DNA from: Burkholderiales bacterium
GTDB taxonomy: Bacteria > Pseudomonadota > Gammaproteobacteria > Burkholderiales > JAHFRG01
Assembly: GCA_035543335.1 (NCBI GenBank)
Contig: DASZZH010000007.1
Coordinates: 1-64,000, forward strand
DNA length: 64,000 nucleotides
Reading direction: 5' to 3'
Shown here: positions 52,962-62,055 of the stretch, one piece after another
Layout: each line of letters starts with the position of its first letter
Numbering within the stretch: position 1 is the stretch's first letter
Made by a program: the position numbers and the translations under genes
Notes under the pieces: generated by a model
Databases searched by the model: none
What the model was told of the DNA's origin: nothing
The model's input: the letters and a program-made list of their open reading frames with translations, nothing else

Positions 52962-53765
52962 CTATTCGATGGATTGGCCGATGCGCTTCAAGTTATCAAA
53001 ATTCCACCATATCATAAATGCCTTGCCGACGATGTTTCCCTGCGGCACAAAACCCCAATAACGGCTGTCGCTGCTGCTGTCTCGGTTGTCGCCGAGCATG
53101 AAATAATGGCCTGCCGGAACCGTGCAGGCAAAGCCTTCTTCATTGTAGACGCAATTTTCGCGAAACGGGAATGGCCGCACGCCTCCCGTCTGCACCGCCG
53201 GCGCCTCTTTCTGGACGAGTATGGTATGCCTATGCCCGCCCAGGTTCTCGGTAAAACGTTTCGTGGTAATGAAGTTCAGCCCGGACTCGACATAATTATA
53301 CTCGCCGGAAGGCGTAATCTTGATCTCCTCTCCGCTGATCCATAAACGCTTATTGCGGTAGACCACCTGGTCGCCGGGCAGGCCCACCACCCGCTTGATG
53401 TAATCCAGTGACGGGTTTCCCGGGTAGTGGAACACCATGACTTCACCACGCCTGGGTTCGTCGATGTCAATGATCTTGGCGTTGAGGATGGGCAGCCGGA
53501 TGCCATAGGCGAATTTGTTGACCAGAATGAAATCCCCCACCAGCAGGGTCGGGATCATCGAGCCGGAAGGTATCTTGAACGGTTCAACCAGAAAGGAACG
53601 CAGTAAAAAAACCACCAGAATTACCGGAAAAAAACTCTTGGGGTATTCCACCCACCAGGGTTCGGCGCGATCGGGCCGGCGCCGATTTTTCAGCCAGAGG
53701 CGATCGAGCAGTGCAATGCCGCCGGTGCCTACCAGTAATATGAACATGACCAGGGCGAAATTCAT
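52962..53765 (-). CDS. lepB: Signal peptidase I
   Basis: Cleaves signal peptides at the periplasmic face of the inner membrane. The 267-residue protein has two N-terminal membrane helices (about 3-22 and 45-60), nucleophile Ser69 in KIPSGSMIPTL, the general-base Lys in DYIKRVVGLPGD, and GDNRDSSSDSRYWGFVP. It follows lepA by three bases, the usual lepA-lepB pair. Confidence 0.97.
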   Translation of the reverse strand: MNFALVMFILLVGTGGIALLDRLWLKNRRRPDRAEPWWVEYPKSFFPVILVVFLLRSFLVEPFKIPSGSMIPTLLVGDFILVNKFAYGIRLPILNAKIIDIDEPRRGEVMVFHYPGNPSLDYIKRVVGLPGDQVVYRNKRLWISGEEIKITPSGEYNYVESGLNFITTKRFTENLGGHRHTILVQKEAPAVQTGGVRPFPFRENCVYNEEGFACTVPAGHYFMLGDNRDSSSDSRYWGFVPQGNIVGKAFMIWWNFDNLKRIGQSIE

Positions 53766-53768
53766 GGG

Positions 53769-55562
53769 TTATTTACTTTCTACCCGCAAAATTGCGAGAA
53801 AGGCCTCCTGCGGGATTTCCACGTTACCGACCTTCTTCATGCGCTTTTTGCCGGCTTTTTGTTTTTCCAGCAGTTTCTTTTTGCGCGTGATGTCACCGCC
53901 GTAGCATTTCGCCAGCACGTTCTTACGCATCGCCTTGATGGTTTCCCGCGCGATTATGTGCGAGCCGATGGCGGCTTGCACCGCGACGTCGAACATTTGC
54001 CGCGGAATGAGCTCACGCATTTTTATCGCTAGTTCGCGCCCGCGGTACTGGCTGTTGGCGCGGTGAATGATCAGCGAGAGCGCATCTACCTTGTCTCCGT
54101 TGATCAGAACATCGAGTTTGACCAAATCGGCGGCGCGATATGCCTTGAATTCGTAATCGAGCGACGCATAACCGCGGCTCACCGATTTCAGTCTGTCGAA
54201 AAAATCCATCACCACTTCATTCAGTGGCAGCTCGTAGGTGAGCAGCACCTGCCGTCCCATGTATTGCATGTTTTTCTGCACGCCGCGCTTCTCGATGCAC
54301 AAGGTAATCACCGGCCCCACGTAATCCTGCGGGACCAGGATGGTGGCCGTGATGATGGGCTCGCGGACTTCCTCGATTTTAGACGGGTCGGGCATTTTGG
54401 ACGGGTTTTCAATTTCCAGCACCTCACCGTTGCGCAGCAATACCTGATACACCACGGTGGGTGCGGTGGTAATCAGGTTCATGCCGTATTCGCGCTCCAA
54501 CCGCTCCTGTACGATTTCCAGGTGCAGCAAGCCGAGAAACCCGCAACGGAAGCCGAAACCCAGGGCCTGAGACGTTTCCGGTTCGTAGTGCAGCGAGGCG
54601 TCGTTGAGCTTGAGTTTTTCCAGCGCGTCGCGCAGCGCGTCGTACTGGTTGGAATCCACCGGGTACAGGCCGGCGAACACCTGAGGTTTGATTTCCTTGA
54701 AGCCGGGCAGCGCGGCCGGAGCCGGGTTGACGGCCAGTGTGAGGGTGTCACCCACCTTGGCGGCCCTAAGTTCCTTGATGCCTGCAATCACAAACCCGAC
54801 CTCGCCCGCCGATAGCGAATCCTTGGTTTTCGGTTTCGGCGTGAACACTCCGACCTCCTCGCAAAGATAAGTCGCCTGGTTTGACATTAAAAGAACCTTG
54901 TCCTTTGGCTTTAGAGCGCCGTCCACCACCCGCACCAGCATGACCACTCCGACATAATTGTCAAACCAGGAATCGATAATCAGCGCCTTGAGTGGGGAGT
55001 CCAATTTACCTTTGGGCGGCGGGATGCGCTGGATAACCGATTCGAGAATTTCTTCCACTCCCAGTCCGGTTTTGGCGCTGACGCGCAGCGCTCCCTTGGC
55101 GGGAATGCCGATGATGTCCTCGATTTCGGCGATGACGCGTTCGGGGTCGGCGGAAGGCAAATCCATCTTGTTTAACACCGGAACCACCTCCACGCCCTGC
55201 TCCAATGCCGTATAGCAGTTGGCCACGGTTTGCGCCTCCACGCCCTGTGAGACGTCCACCACCAGCAGCGCGCCTTCGCAAGCGGCGAGCGAACGCGACA
55301 CCTCATAGGAAAAATCCACATGGCCCGGGGTGTCGATCAGATTGAGAAGATAGTTCTGACCGTCGCGCGCCTTGTAATTGAGGGCGGCAGTTTGCGCCTT
55401 GATGGTGATGCCGCGTTCGCGCTCGAGGTCCATCGAATCCAGCACCTGTTCTTCCATTTCACGCTCGCTCAAACCACCGCAGATTTGAATGAAGCGGTCC
55501 GCCAGCGTGGATTTCCCGTGGTCGATGTGCGCGATGATGGAAAAATTGCGGATAAGATTCAT
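53769..55562 (-). CDS. lepA: Elongation factor 4
   Basis: Ribosome-associated translational GTPase implicated in back-translocation and ribosome biogenesis. The 597-residue protein has G1 [25 protein letters not shown]3 DTPGHVDF, G4 NKMDLPSA, the EF-G-like domains, and the LepA-specific C-terminal end with [27 protein letters not shown] (core [14 protein letters not shown]). The terminator at 55568-55593 separates it from the upstream thioredoxin-fold gene, so it has its own promoter or receives read-through. Confidence 0.98.
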   Translation of the reverse strand: MNLIRNFSIIAHIDHGKSTLADRFIQICGGLSEREMEEQVLDSMDLERERGITIKAQTAALNYKARDGQNYLLNLIDTPGHVDFSYEVSRSLAACEGALLVVDVSQGVEAQTVANCYTALEQGVEVVPVLNKMDLPSADPERVIAEIEDIIGIPAKGALRVSAKTGLGVEEILESVIQRIPPPKGKLDSPLKALIIDSWFDNYVGVVMLVRVVDGALKPKDKVLLMSNQATYLCEEVGVFTPKPKTKDSLSAGEVGFVIAGIKELRAAKVGDTLTLAVNPAPAALPGFKEIKPQVFAGLYPVDSNQYDALRDALEKLKLNDASLHYEPETSQALGFGFRCGFLGLLHLEIVQERLEREYGMNLITTAPTVVYQVLLRNGEVLEIENPSKMPDPSKIEEVREPIITATILVPQDYVGPVITLCIEKRGVQKNMQYMGRQVLLTYELPLNEVVMDFFDRLKSVSRGYASLDYEFKAYRAADLVKLDVLINGDKVDALSLIIHRANSQYRGRELAIKMRELIPRQMFDVAVQAAIGSHIIARETIKAMRKNVLAKCYGGDITRKKKLLEKQKAGKKRMKKVGNVEIPQEAFLAILRVESK

Positions 55563-55567
55563 GCATC

Positions 55568-55593
55568 AAAAAAAAGGGCACCATCGTGCCCTT
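55568..55593 (-). terminator. Rho-independent terminator upstream of lepA
   Basis: On the minus strand a perfect 8-bp stem AAGGGCAC/GTGCCCTT with a four-base loop is followed by a run of eight T. It ends the sigma-E module transcript (rpoE-rseA-rseB-degP-glutaredoxin-like) six bases before the lepA ATG. So close to a start codon, it could also act as an attenuator or give partial read-through. Confidence 0.8.
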
Positions 55594-55627
55594 GCCTTAT
55601 GTAAACCAAGTGAAATTTTAACGGATT

Positions 55628-55897
55628 TTAGGCTTGCCGTGTGGCCGCCATTAAACGCGCATTCAGCGCCTCCGGGTCGAAGCGGTAATGGCAGACTTCT
55701 ACACCGTCCAGAAGCAGCACCGGAACCCGCTCGCCGTAACGCTCCTCGAGCGCGGCATCACGGTCAACATCAACGATTTCAAGATTGAAATAGCCGCGTT
55801 GGGCCTGCAGCTCGCGTAGCGCGGCGATCATGTTTTCGCATAGGTGGCAGTATTCTCTGGAGAGTACCGTCAGCTTGAGCTGGTATTCAGTTGCCAT
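55628..55897 (-). CDS. Glutaredoxin-like protein (DUF836 type)
   Basis: An 89-residue thioredoxin-fold protein from ATG 55896/55897 with the active site YCHLC (residues about 16-20), a cis-Pro segment RVPVLLLDGVEVCHYRFD and no other domain. The family occurs next to degP/lepA in many betaproteobacteria. Its redox partner is unknown. It overlaps the 3' end of degP by 11 bases; the longer frame from GTG 55930 is antisense-free but lacks homology. Confidence 0.85.
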   Translation of the reverse strand: MATEYQLKLTVLSREYCHLCENMIAALRELQAQRGYFNLEIVDVDRDAALEERYGERVPVLLLDGVEVCHYRFDPEALNARLMAATRQA

Positions 55898-57263
55898 TGA
55901 TGCGCAGCGGGATGTAAAGCGCGTTGTCACCCCGCCGGATCAAAAGGGCCACGCTGCGCCCTTTCTCATATTTGCTCAACAACTGATTGAAGTGCTCGAC
56001 CGACTTCACATCCTGGTTGTTTACAGCAAGGATAATGTCGCCGCGGCGGATGCCGGCGCGCGTAGCCGCACCCTGCACGTCTTCCACCAGCACGCCGCTT
56101 TTGATGCCAAGCTCGCTCCTCTGGTCGGGAGTCAGGTTGTCCAACAGCATGCCATAACGGGTATCCGGCTCTTTGCCATACTTGCCCGAGCGCTGCGCCG
56201 TTTTGTCGTCGGAGGGGATTTCGCCGACCATAAGGCCGATGTCCTTAGCCGCACCTTTGCGCCAGACTTGCAGGGTGACTTTCGAACCTGGTTTGGTGGC
56301 GCCGACGATGCGCGGCAAATCCGCAGAGTTATTCACCATCTTGCCATCGAACTTAAGGATAACGTCGCTCGGCTCAAGACCGGCCTTGTCGGCAGGGCCG
56401 CCTTTTTCCACCGAATTAATCAACGCCCCCATCGGTTTCGAAAGACCGAACGACTCGGCAAGCTCCTTGGTCACTTCTTGGATGACCACGCCGATGCGGC
56501 CGCGGCTGACTTTGCCGGTGGTGCGCAGCTGATCCGCGACTTCCATCGCCACGTCAATCGGGATCGCGAACGAAAGTCCCATGAATCCTCCGGTGCGGCT
56601 GTAAATTTGCGAATTGATCCCGACCACTTCGCCTTTAAGGTTGAACAGTGGCCCGCCCGAATTGCCCGGATTGATCGCCACATCGGTTTGAATGAAAGGT
56701 ACGAAATTTTCCTGCGGCAGCGAACGTCCTTTGGCGCTGACGATGCCGGCGGTCACGCTGTTTTCAAAGCCGAACGGCGAACCGATGGCGACCACCCATT
56801 CGCCTACTTTCAGTTTGTTGGGATCGCCCAACGTCACCTTGGGCAAGCCGGCGGCGTCGATCTTGATGAGCGCCACGTCGGTGCGTTTGTCGCTGCCGAT
56901 GACCTTGGCTTTGAACTCGCGCTTGTCGGTGAGCTTGACGGTAATCTCGTCGGCGCCGTCCACCACATGGGCATTGGTGAGAACGTACCCGTCCGTGTTG
57001 ATGATGAACCCCGAGCCCAGTGACCTGGACTCGAATTCGCGCGGCATGGGTGGCGCAAAGCGGCGGAAGAATTCATAAAAAGGGTCATCCTCGGAAAATG
57101 GAAGTTGCGGGACACCCTGGCTGCGCACGGTCTGCGTGGTGCTGACGTTCACCACCGCCAGCCCCTGCTTTTCCGCCAGATCGGTAAAATCCGGCAGTTC
57201 TTTGGCAAAACCCGAAACGGCAAACGAAAACATTAAGGCAAATGCCCAAAGCAGTTTTTTCAT
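55887..57263 (-). CDS. degP: Periplasmic serine protease DegP/MucD
   Basis: A 458-residue HtrA-family protease and chaperone. A signal peptide (LLWAFALMFSFAVSGFA) is followed by the trypsin-like domain with His in LTNAHVVDGA, Asp in RTDVALIKI and Ser in INPGNSGGPLF, then two PDZ domains (about 265-350 with GALINSVEKGGPADKAG, and 370-455 with GVLVEDVQGAATRAG). It follows rseB after 98 bases in the sigma-E module, so it is probably a sigma-E target. Confidence 0.96.
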   Translation of the reverse strand: MKKLLWAFALMFSFAVSGFAKELPDFTDLAEKQGLAVVNVSTTQTVRSQGVPQLPFSEDDPFYEFFRRFAPPMPREFESRSLGSGFIINTDGYVLTNAHVVDGADEITVKLTDKREFKAKVIGSDKRTDVALIKIDAAGLPKVTLGDPNKLKVGEWVVAIGSPFGFENSVTAGIVSAKGRSLPQENFVPFIQTDVAINPGNSGGPLFNLKGEVVGINSQIYSRTGGFMGLSFAIPIDVAMEVADQLRTTGKVSRGRIGVVIQEVTKELAESFGLSKPMGALINSVEKGGPADKAGLEPSDVILKFDGKMVNNSADLPRIVGATKPGSKVTLQVWRKGAAKDIGLMVGEIPSDDKTAQRSGKYGKEPDTRYGMLLDNLTPDQRSELGIKSGVLVEDVQGAATRAGIRRGDIILAVNNQDVKSVEHFNQLLSKYEKGRSVALLIRRGDNALYIPLRINGN

Positions 57264-57361
57264 TGATTTACTTCCTTTGTTTCACTTGAAAATGTGATGG
57301 CTCAAACCGTAATTAAAGGATTAGCTAAGGAGCGAGAAAAGCGGTGGTCAAAGGGAGTTTT

Positions 57362-58327
57362 TTATTTCCCGGAGTAGTAAACGGAGTTGCCGATCTCCAT
57401 CACGGTAATCGGTGGCGTCTCTCCCAGCACCGTAATCTGGAAGTCGGCAACCGGTTTGGTGTAGACATTAAGCGCGCCGCGCTTTTGCAGGCCGTTCATG
57501 GGTTTGGTCTTGGAGCCCAGCGGTTCGATAAATACCGACACCGCAGCCAGGCCATCAGAATAGACGATATGCGAAATCGGCGCCGGCTTGCCGCTGATTA
57601 CACGCCGGGTTTCCATGATTTTCTTGAAGCCGGCCAGCGGGTGCCTGATGGCCCAGCCGGTTGACGTGGAGAACGGCTCGGCCTGCGCCGCGTGGTCGTA
57701 ACGCCATTCCGGGGTGTTGGCCGAAAATCGGGGTTTGAGCATTTCCTTGTCGATCGGCCCGCCAATGGAAAGCTGGGTAAAGGCAAATTGCTCGACGACT
57801 TCGTTATTTTCATCCAGCATGCTGGCTTTGAGCAGCAGCCCGGAATTTATTTCGGCCCAAAACTTGTGGCCGTAGCGCAGGCCGTCCCTGGGTTCCAGTA
57901 TTAGCGCCTGGCAGTCAAATCCGGCAATCCGCTCATGCCCGCCCATTTTGATAAGGTAACTTTCGCTCAGGTTGTTGAGCTGCTCGGGGAGCAGCGCCGG
58001 GAAGGATTTTGTTCGGCGGGTGCGTTTTTCCACCATCACCGTTTTGCTCTCCGGCAAATAACAACGCACTTCATCGTTGCTGCGGATGATTTCACGCGGC
58101 AGGCCATCGAGGATCTCCAGTTTTTCCTGCTCCCCGGAGCCGTCCACGGCGTGTACGATACGCGAGGTTTCAACGTGGTTGCCGTATTGGTAAACGAAGG
58201 TGCCGCTGTAATTGAGTTCTCGTGCGGCGGAAGCGATTTTTTGCAGCCAGGCGAGCGCCTCGTCAGGCGCCGTGTCCGCAAGCAGCGCCGCGGGCCAGAG
58301 CAGCAAGGCAAACAATACCGCTCTCAT
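57362..58327 (-). CDS. rseB: Sigma-E factor regulator RseB/MucB
   Basis: Periplasmic lipoprotein-fold sensor that protects RseA from proteolysis. From ATG 58327 the protein has 321 residues with a signal peptide (VLFALLLWPAALLA), the large N-terminal domain (NYSGTFVYQYGNHVETSRIVHAVDG, short core GTFVYQYGN, through WAEINSGLLLKASML), and the C-terminal domain with GWAIRHPLAGFKKI and YSDGLAAVSVFIEP. The start overlaps the rseA stop (ATGA). The frame upstream to 58549 is antisense read-through. Confidence 0.94.
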   Translation of the reverse strand: MRAVLFALLLWPAALLADTAPDEALAWLQKIASAARELNYSGTFVYQYGNHVETSRIVHAVDGSGEQEKLEILDGLPREIIRSNDEVRCYLPESKTVMVEKRTRRTKSFPALLPEQLNNLSESYLIKMGGHERIAGFDCQALILEPRDGLRYGHKFWAEINSGLLLKASMLDENNEVVEQFAFTQLSIGGPIDKEMLKPRFSANTPEWRYDHAAQAEPFSTSTGWAIRHPLAGFKKIMETRRVISGKPAPISHIVYSDGLAAVSVFIEPLGSKTKPMNGLQKRGALNVYTKPVADFQITVLGETPPITVMEIGNSVYYSGK

Positions 58328-58842
58328 CGGCTCGCTTCCCTGCCTTCGCCGGATACCGTCCTGGCGTAAGAAACCACGCCTTGCATGGTGGTGCTGGGTG
58401 AAAATTCCTGATGGGCAAGGAGATATTCGTTGACATTGCTGTTGAAGGGATATCGCGGCAGGCTGGCGAGCATGGCTTGGGCGCTGGTGGGTTGCGTGGC
58501 GGCGAGGTTTTCCTTGGGCTTGTCCGTATAGTTCTGAAGCACCACCCATCCGACCATGGCTACTGCGGCGAGCGAAGCGGCGACAGACAGGGCGGCGAAT
58601 TTGACTTTCTGCGCCAGCGTCCGGCGCGGCGCCAGGATGGCGGGCTCATGCCCCAGTTTTTCGCTCAGGCGCTCACTGAGGGCGGGAAGCAGGGTGGCGT
58701 TCTGGCGCAGCGTGTCGCCGATAAGGTGATAATCGGCCCAAGCGTTTTTGAGGTTTTCCTCATGCTTGAGCCTGGCAATCACCGCCATGGCGGTATCTGG
58801 GTCCAGCTCGCCATCCATCAATCCCGAAATATCTTGTTTCAT
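58324..58842 (-). CDS. rseA: Anti-sigma-E factor RseA
   Basis: Inner-membrane anti-sigma factor, 172 residues from ATG 58842 (GAGGTGGTGACC upstream). The N-terminal cytoplasmic domain KQDISGLMDGELDPDTA...ALSERLSEKL binds sigma-E, one transmembrane helix lies at about residues 79-98 (FAALSVAASLAAVAMVGWVV), and a periplasmic tail follows. DegS- and RseP-type proteases, needed to degrade it, are not in the window. Confidence 0.94.
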   Translation of the reverse strand: MKQDISGLMDGELDPDTAMAVIARLKHEENLKNAWADYHLIGDTLRQNATLLPALSERLSEKLGHEPAILAPRRTLAQKVKFAALSVAASLAAVAMVGWVVLQNYTDKPKENLAATQPTSAQAMLASLPRYPFNSNVNEYLLAHQEFSPSTTMQGVVSYARTVSGEGREASR

Positions 58843-58844
58843 GG

Positions 58845-59444
58845 TCACCACCTCTTGTCCTTGCTGGTGCCCAGCATCGGCCGCAGTTTTTCCGCTATGG
58901 CTTCGCGCGCCCGGAAAATCCGGGAGCGCACCGTGCCGATGGGGCAATTCATGATTGTTGCTATGTCCTCGTAGCTCAAACCTTCAATTTCCCGCAACGT
59001 GATCGCCGTCCTCAGTTCCTCAGGCAACTCCAGGAGCGTCTGGTTCACTGTCTTGCCGATTTCCTTGCTCATCAGCTCGTTCTCAGGGGTGTTAATGTCC
59101 CTGAGCTGATCGCCGTCCTCGAAGGTTTCGGCCTCCTCGCTGTCGAACCCGGTGGTGGTCGGCGCCCGCCGTCTCATCGCTACCAGGTAGTTCTTGGCGG
59201 TGTTAATCCCAATCCGGTACAGCCAGGTGTAAAAAGCGCTGTCGCCCCGGAACGCCGGCAAAGCGCGGTAGGCTTTGATAAACGCCTCCTGCGTGACGTC
59301 CTCGACTTCAGCGGCGTCGCGTATGAAGCGGGACAACAACCGCGCCAGTTTTCGCTGGTATTTGACCACCAGCAACTCAAAGGCATGCTTGTCCCCGTGC
59401 TGTGCGCGTTCGACCAGCTGCTGGTCGACTTCACGATCACCCAT
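58845..59444 (-). CDS. rpoE: RNA polymerase sigma-E factor
   Basis: ECF sigma factor for envelope stress, 199 residues. Region 2 has YQRKLARLLSRFIRD, VEDVTQEAFIKAYRALPAF and WLYRIGINTAKNYL (split motifs of the -10-binding domain). Region 4 has ELPEELRTAITLREIEGLSYEDIA and CPIGTVRSRIFRAREAI. ATG 59444 is chosen; TTG 59450 is an alternative. It heads the rpoE-rseA-rseB-degP operon and is divergent from nadB, the same arrangement as in E. coli. No clear sigma-E promoter was recognised. Confidence 0.97.
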   Translation of the reverse strand: MGDREVDQQLVERAQHGDKHAFELLVVKYQRKLARLLSRFIRDAAEVEDVTQEAFIKAYRALPAFRGDSAFYTWLYRIGINTAKNYLVAMRRRAPTTTGFDSEEAETFEDGDQLRDINTPENELMSKEIGKTVNQTLLELPEELRTAITLREIEGLSYEDIATIMNCPIGTVRSRIFRAREAIAEKLRPMLGTSKDKRW

Positions 59445-59624
59445 GTGCAACTCTTCCCTGAATTTCGCTTGTTATTGTTGCAGTCGGCTACCCATTCAAG
59501 TTATCCCCGGCAGCGCGCTAGTATAACCTTTCGGTTCGCACTCAGGAAACGCACACACGGCGTACAGCGCTAAAGACAGCGGCTTAAGGCATTAGTTCAG
59601 TTCTGACCAGGGTTATTCCGGTGG

Positions 59625-61289
59625 ATGAGACTGCGTGGCCCAATCTTGCTCTGCTATAGTAATGTTTTAGCCTCGCGGGACGAAAAATTGCGGCGTTTTG
59701 ACGTACTGATCATCGGCAGCGGGCTGGCCGGTCTGACGGTGGCGCTCAACCTGGCCGACCGTAAAAAGGTCGGGCTGGTTACCAAAAAAGCGCTGATCGA
59801 CGGCGCCAGCAGCTGGGCACAAGGCGGCATTGCCGCGGTATTGGGCGATGATGATTCGATTGCCGCGCATATCCAGGACACCCTCGTCGCCGGCGCCGGG
59901 CTTTGCGATGAGGCCGCCACGCGCTACGTGGTCGAACATGGCCGCGAAAGCATACAGTGGTTGATTAACCAGGGCGTTCCCTTCACCCGCGACGAAGAAA
60001 GTGAAATGGGTTATCACCTCACCCGTGAAGGCGGCCACAGCCATCGCCGGGTGATCCACGCTGCGGATGCAACCGGGCGCGCGGTACAAACCACGCTGGA
60101 AGCCAAAATCAATGCGCACCCCGATATCACCGTGCTGGAACATCATATCGCGGTGGATTTGATTACCGGCAGGAAGCTTGGGTTACCCGATAACCGCTGT
60201 TACGGCATATACGTGCTGGACGGCGTGGCCGACCACGTTGAAACCATTGCTGCAGACCACACCGTACTGGCTACCGGCGGCGCGGGCAAGGTTTATCTTT
60301 ACACCACCAATCCCGACACCGCCGCCGGCGACGGCATCGCCATGGGCTGGCGCGCCGGCTGCCGGGTGGCGAACATGGAATTCATCCAGTTCCATCCCAC
60401 CTGTCTTTACCACCCTCATGCCAAATCGTTCCTGATTTCCGAGGCGGTGCGCGGCGAAGGCGGACTCCTGCGTTTGCCTGACGGGACGCGCTTCATGCCG
60501 GAGCATGACCAGCGCGCGGAACTCGCGCCGCGCGACATCGTGGCGCGCGCCATCGACTTCGAAATGAAAAAGCGTGGCCTGGATTGCGTCTATCTGGATA
60601 TTTCCCACAAGCCATCGGATTTTATTCGCCAGCACTTTCCCACCATCCACGCCCGCTGTCTGGCGCTCGGCATCGATATCACCCGGCAACCGATCCCGGT
60701 GGTACCGGCGGCGCACTATACCTGCGGCGGGATTGTCACCGATTTGCAAGCGCATACCGATATTCAAGGGCTTTACGCGGTGGGCGAAACCGGGCATACC
60801 GGCTTGCATGGCGCGAACCGGCTCGCCAGCAATTCCCTTCTCGAGTGCCTGGTGTTCGGTCGCGCGGCGGCGCAGGACATTCTGCGGCAGCCAGCGGGCA
60901 GACGCATTGCGCTTCCGGCGTGGGACGAGAGCCGGGTGACAGATGCAGATGAGGAAATCGTGATTTCGCACAACTGGGATGAACTGCGCCGCTTCATGTG
61001 GGATTATGTCGGCATTGTGCGCACCAGCAAGCGCCTGGAGCGCGCGCAGCACCGCATCCGGTTGTTGCATGAGGAAATCAACGAGTACTACGCTAATTTC
61101 CGAGTGAGCAACGATCTTCTGGAATTGCGCAATCTGGTCATGACCGCGGATTTGATTGTCAGAAGCGCCCAGCTGCGCAAGGAGAGCCGCGGGCTGCATT
61201 TCAGCCGCGATTACCCTCAAGCCCTTCCCGAAGCGCGCAATACCGTTTTGCAGCTGAGAGCGGAAGCCGCCGCGTTGCCGGCTATGTAA
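59625..61289 (+). CDS. nadB: L-aspartate oxidase
   Basis: FAD enzyme converting L-aspartate to iminoaspartate in de novo NAD synthesis. The FAD-binding fingerprint [19 protein letters not shown] is near the start, followed by [58 protein letters not shown] and [21 protein letters not shown] 59625 gives 554 residues, but the usual N terminus is nearer TTG 59688 (KLRRFDVLI), so the first 21 residues are doubtful. Repeat copy B3 begins 20 bases after the stop. Confidence 0.95.
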   Translation: MRLRGPILLCYSNVLASRDEKLRRFDVLIIGSGLAGLTVALNLADRKKVGLVTKKALIDGASSWAQGGIAAVLGDDDSIAAHIQDTLVAGAGLCDEAATRYVVEHGRESIQWLINQGVPFTRDEESEMGYHLTREGGHSHRRVIHAADATGRAVQTTLEAKINAHPDITVLEHHIAVDLITGRKLGLPDNRCYGIYVLDGVADHVETIAADHTVLATGGAGKVYLYTTNPDTAAGDGIAMGWRAGCRVANMEFIQFHPTCLYHPHAKSFLISEAVRGEGGLLRLPDGTRFMPEHDQRAELAPRDIVARAIDFEMKKRGLDCVYLDISHKPSDFIRQHFPTIHARCLALGIDITRQPIPVVPAAHYTCGGIVTDLQAHTDIQGLYAVGETGHTGLHGANRLASNSLLECLVFGRAAAQDILRQPAGRRIALPAWDESRVTDADEEIVISHNWDELRRFMWDYVGIVRTSKRLERAQHRIRLLHEEINEYYANFRVSNDLLELRNLVMTADLIVRSAQLRKESRGLHFSRDYPQALPEARNTVLQLRAEAAALPAM

Positions 61290-61308
61290 TAGGCGCGAGT
61301 GGTTGCTG

Positions 61309-61638
61309 GGAACCTCTGATTAAGTCCCGCGCGGTTGCGACGGTGTTGCAATCCGGGTGCAGGGCGAGGCGTGAGGAGCGCCGTTTGGTAGAGGCCAAAC
61401 CAGCGACGAACAACAAAGCCATGTGCCCGGGCGCCCCGGACTCGGTCTCGCGCAGCGTGGTGCGGGCAGGGGCGCAGAAGGCTGCGTTCGATAGCATGGA
61501 GCGGAGCTTGTGCGGCTGCTCCCGCAAGCGGGCCTTGGGCTAACGGGTCGCAGCCGCACTACGACCTTCGGCGCGTGCCTCGCATCCATCCGCATTTTGC
61601 CAGCAACGCAATCCGCGGAGGACTTAATCAGAGGTTCC
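61309..61638 (-). repeat. Repeat family B, copy B3 (330 bp)
   Basis: Perfect 19-base terminal inverted repeats GGAACCTCTGATTAAGTCC at 61309-61327 and 61620-61638. Read on the minus strand it begins with TCCGCG...GCGTTGC, GCAAAATGCGGATGGATGC, then GAAGGTCGTA, closely following B2. A second shared block near 61425-61480 corresponds to 31085-31140 of B2. It lies between convergent nadB and the ygfX-like gene, ending three bases before the latter's stop codon. No credible ORF. Confidence 0.87.
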
Positions 61639-61641
61639 CTT

Positions 61642-62055
61642 TTATTTCCAGCGCAGCAAAATGCGGAGTTTGCGAAAATCTTCGGAGTTTATCGCGTCCG
61701 GAACAAGCACCACATGCCTCGCCAGGCGCTCGCCATTGGCTTTGAAATTCAATACCGTAAGCAGGGCGGATACATAGCTTGTAGGAAGCAGGATACAGTC
61801 TAACCGCTTGCCACTGCGTGTTTCTATCACGCAAGTGCGATCTTCTTTTATTTCCAGCGCGATGACTGAACTTGGTGCGGTAAGCCATGCATGGCGCTTG
61901 AGATAAAACACCAGACTTGTACAAAAAACCAGCGTGGCAACCAGCTTCGGCCATACCGGCAGCGACAGAACGAGGAACAACCCCACGGCAATGGCATGAA
62001 CTGCGCCAAGCCATAAAATCAGATACCTGGAAGGTTTAAGCCGGATGTCGAGCAT
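61642..62055 (-). CDS. YgfX-like small membrane protein
   Basis: A 137-residue protein from ATG 62055. Two N-terminal membrane helices (about 11-29 and 35-52, in [17 protein letters not shown] and [16 protein letters not shown]) are followed by a small beta domain and an ending [14 protein letters not shown], the pattern of the YgfX family. In enterobacteria YgfX/CptA has been described as a membrane partner of SdhE/CptB or as a toxin-like protein acting on cytoskeleton. No sdhE is adjacent here. It overlaps the end of ppsA by 20 bases. Confidence 0.65.
   Translation of the reverse strand: MLDIRLKPSRYLILWLGAVHAIAVGLFLVLSLPVWPKLVATLVFCTSLVFYLKRHAWLTAPSSVIALEIKEDRTCVIETRSGKRLDCILLPTSYVSALLTVLNFKANGERLARHVVLVPDAINSEDFRKLRILLRWK

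Noticed and set aside
57264-57361. Promoter of degP with TTGACC as -35
   Set aside because: A 17-base spacer leads to TTAGCT, a poor -10; no independent support.
59445-59624. Sigma-E autoregulatory promoter between rpoE and nadB
   Set aside because: GAACTG is present about 17 bases from GTCTT on the minus strand, but neither element fits the consensus well enough to call.
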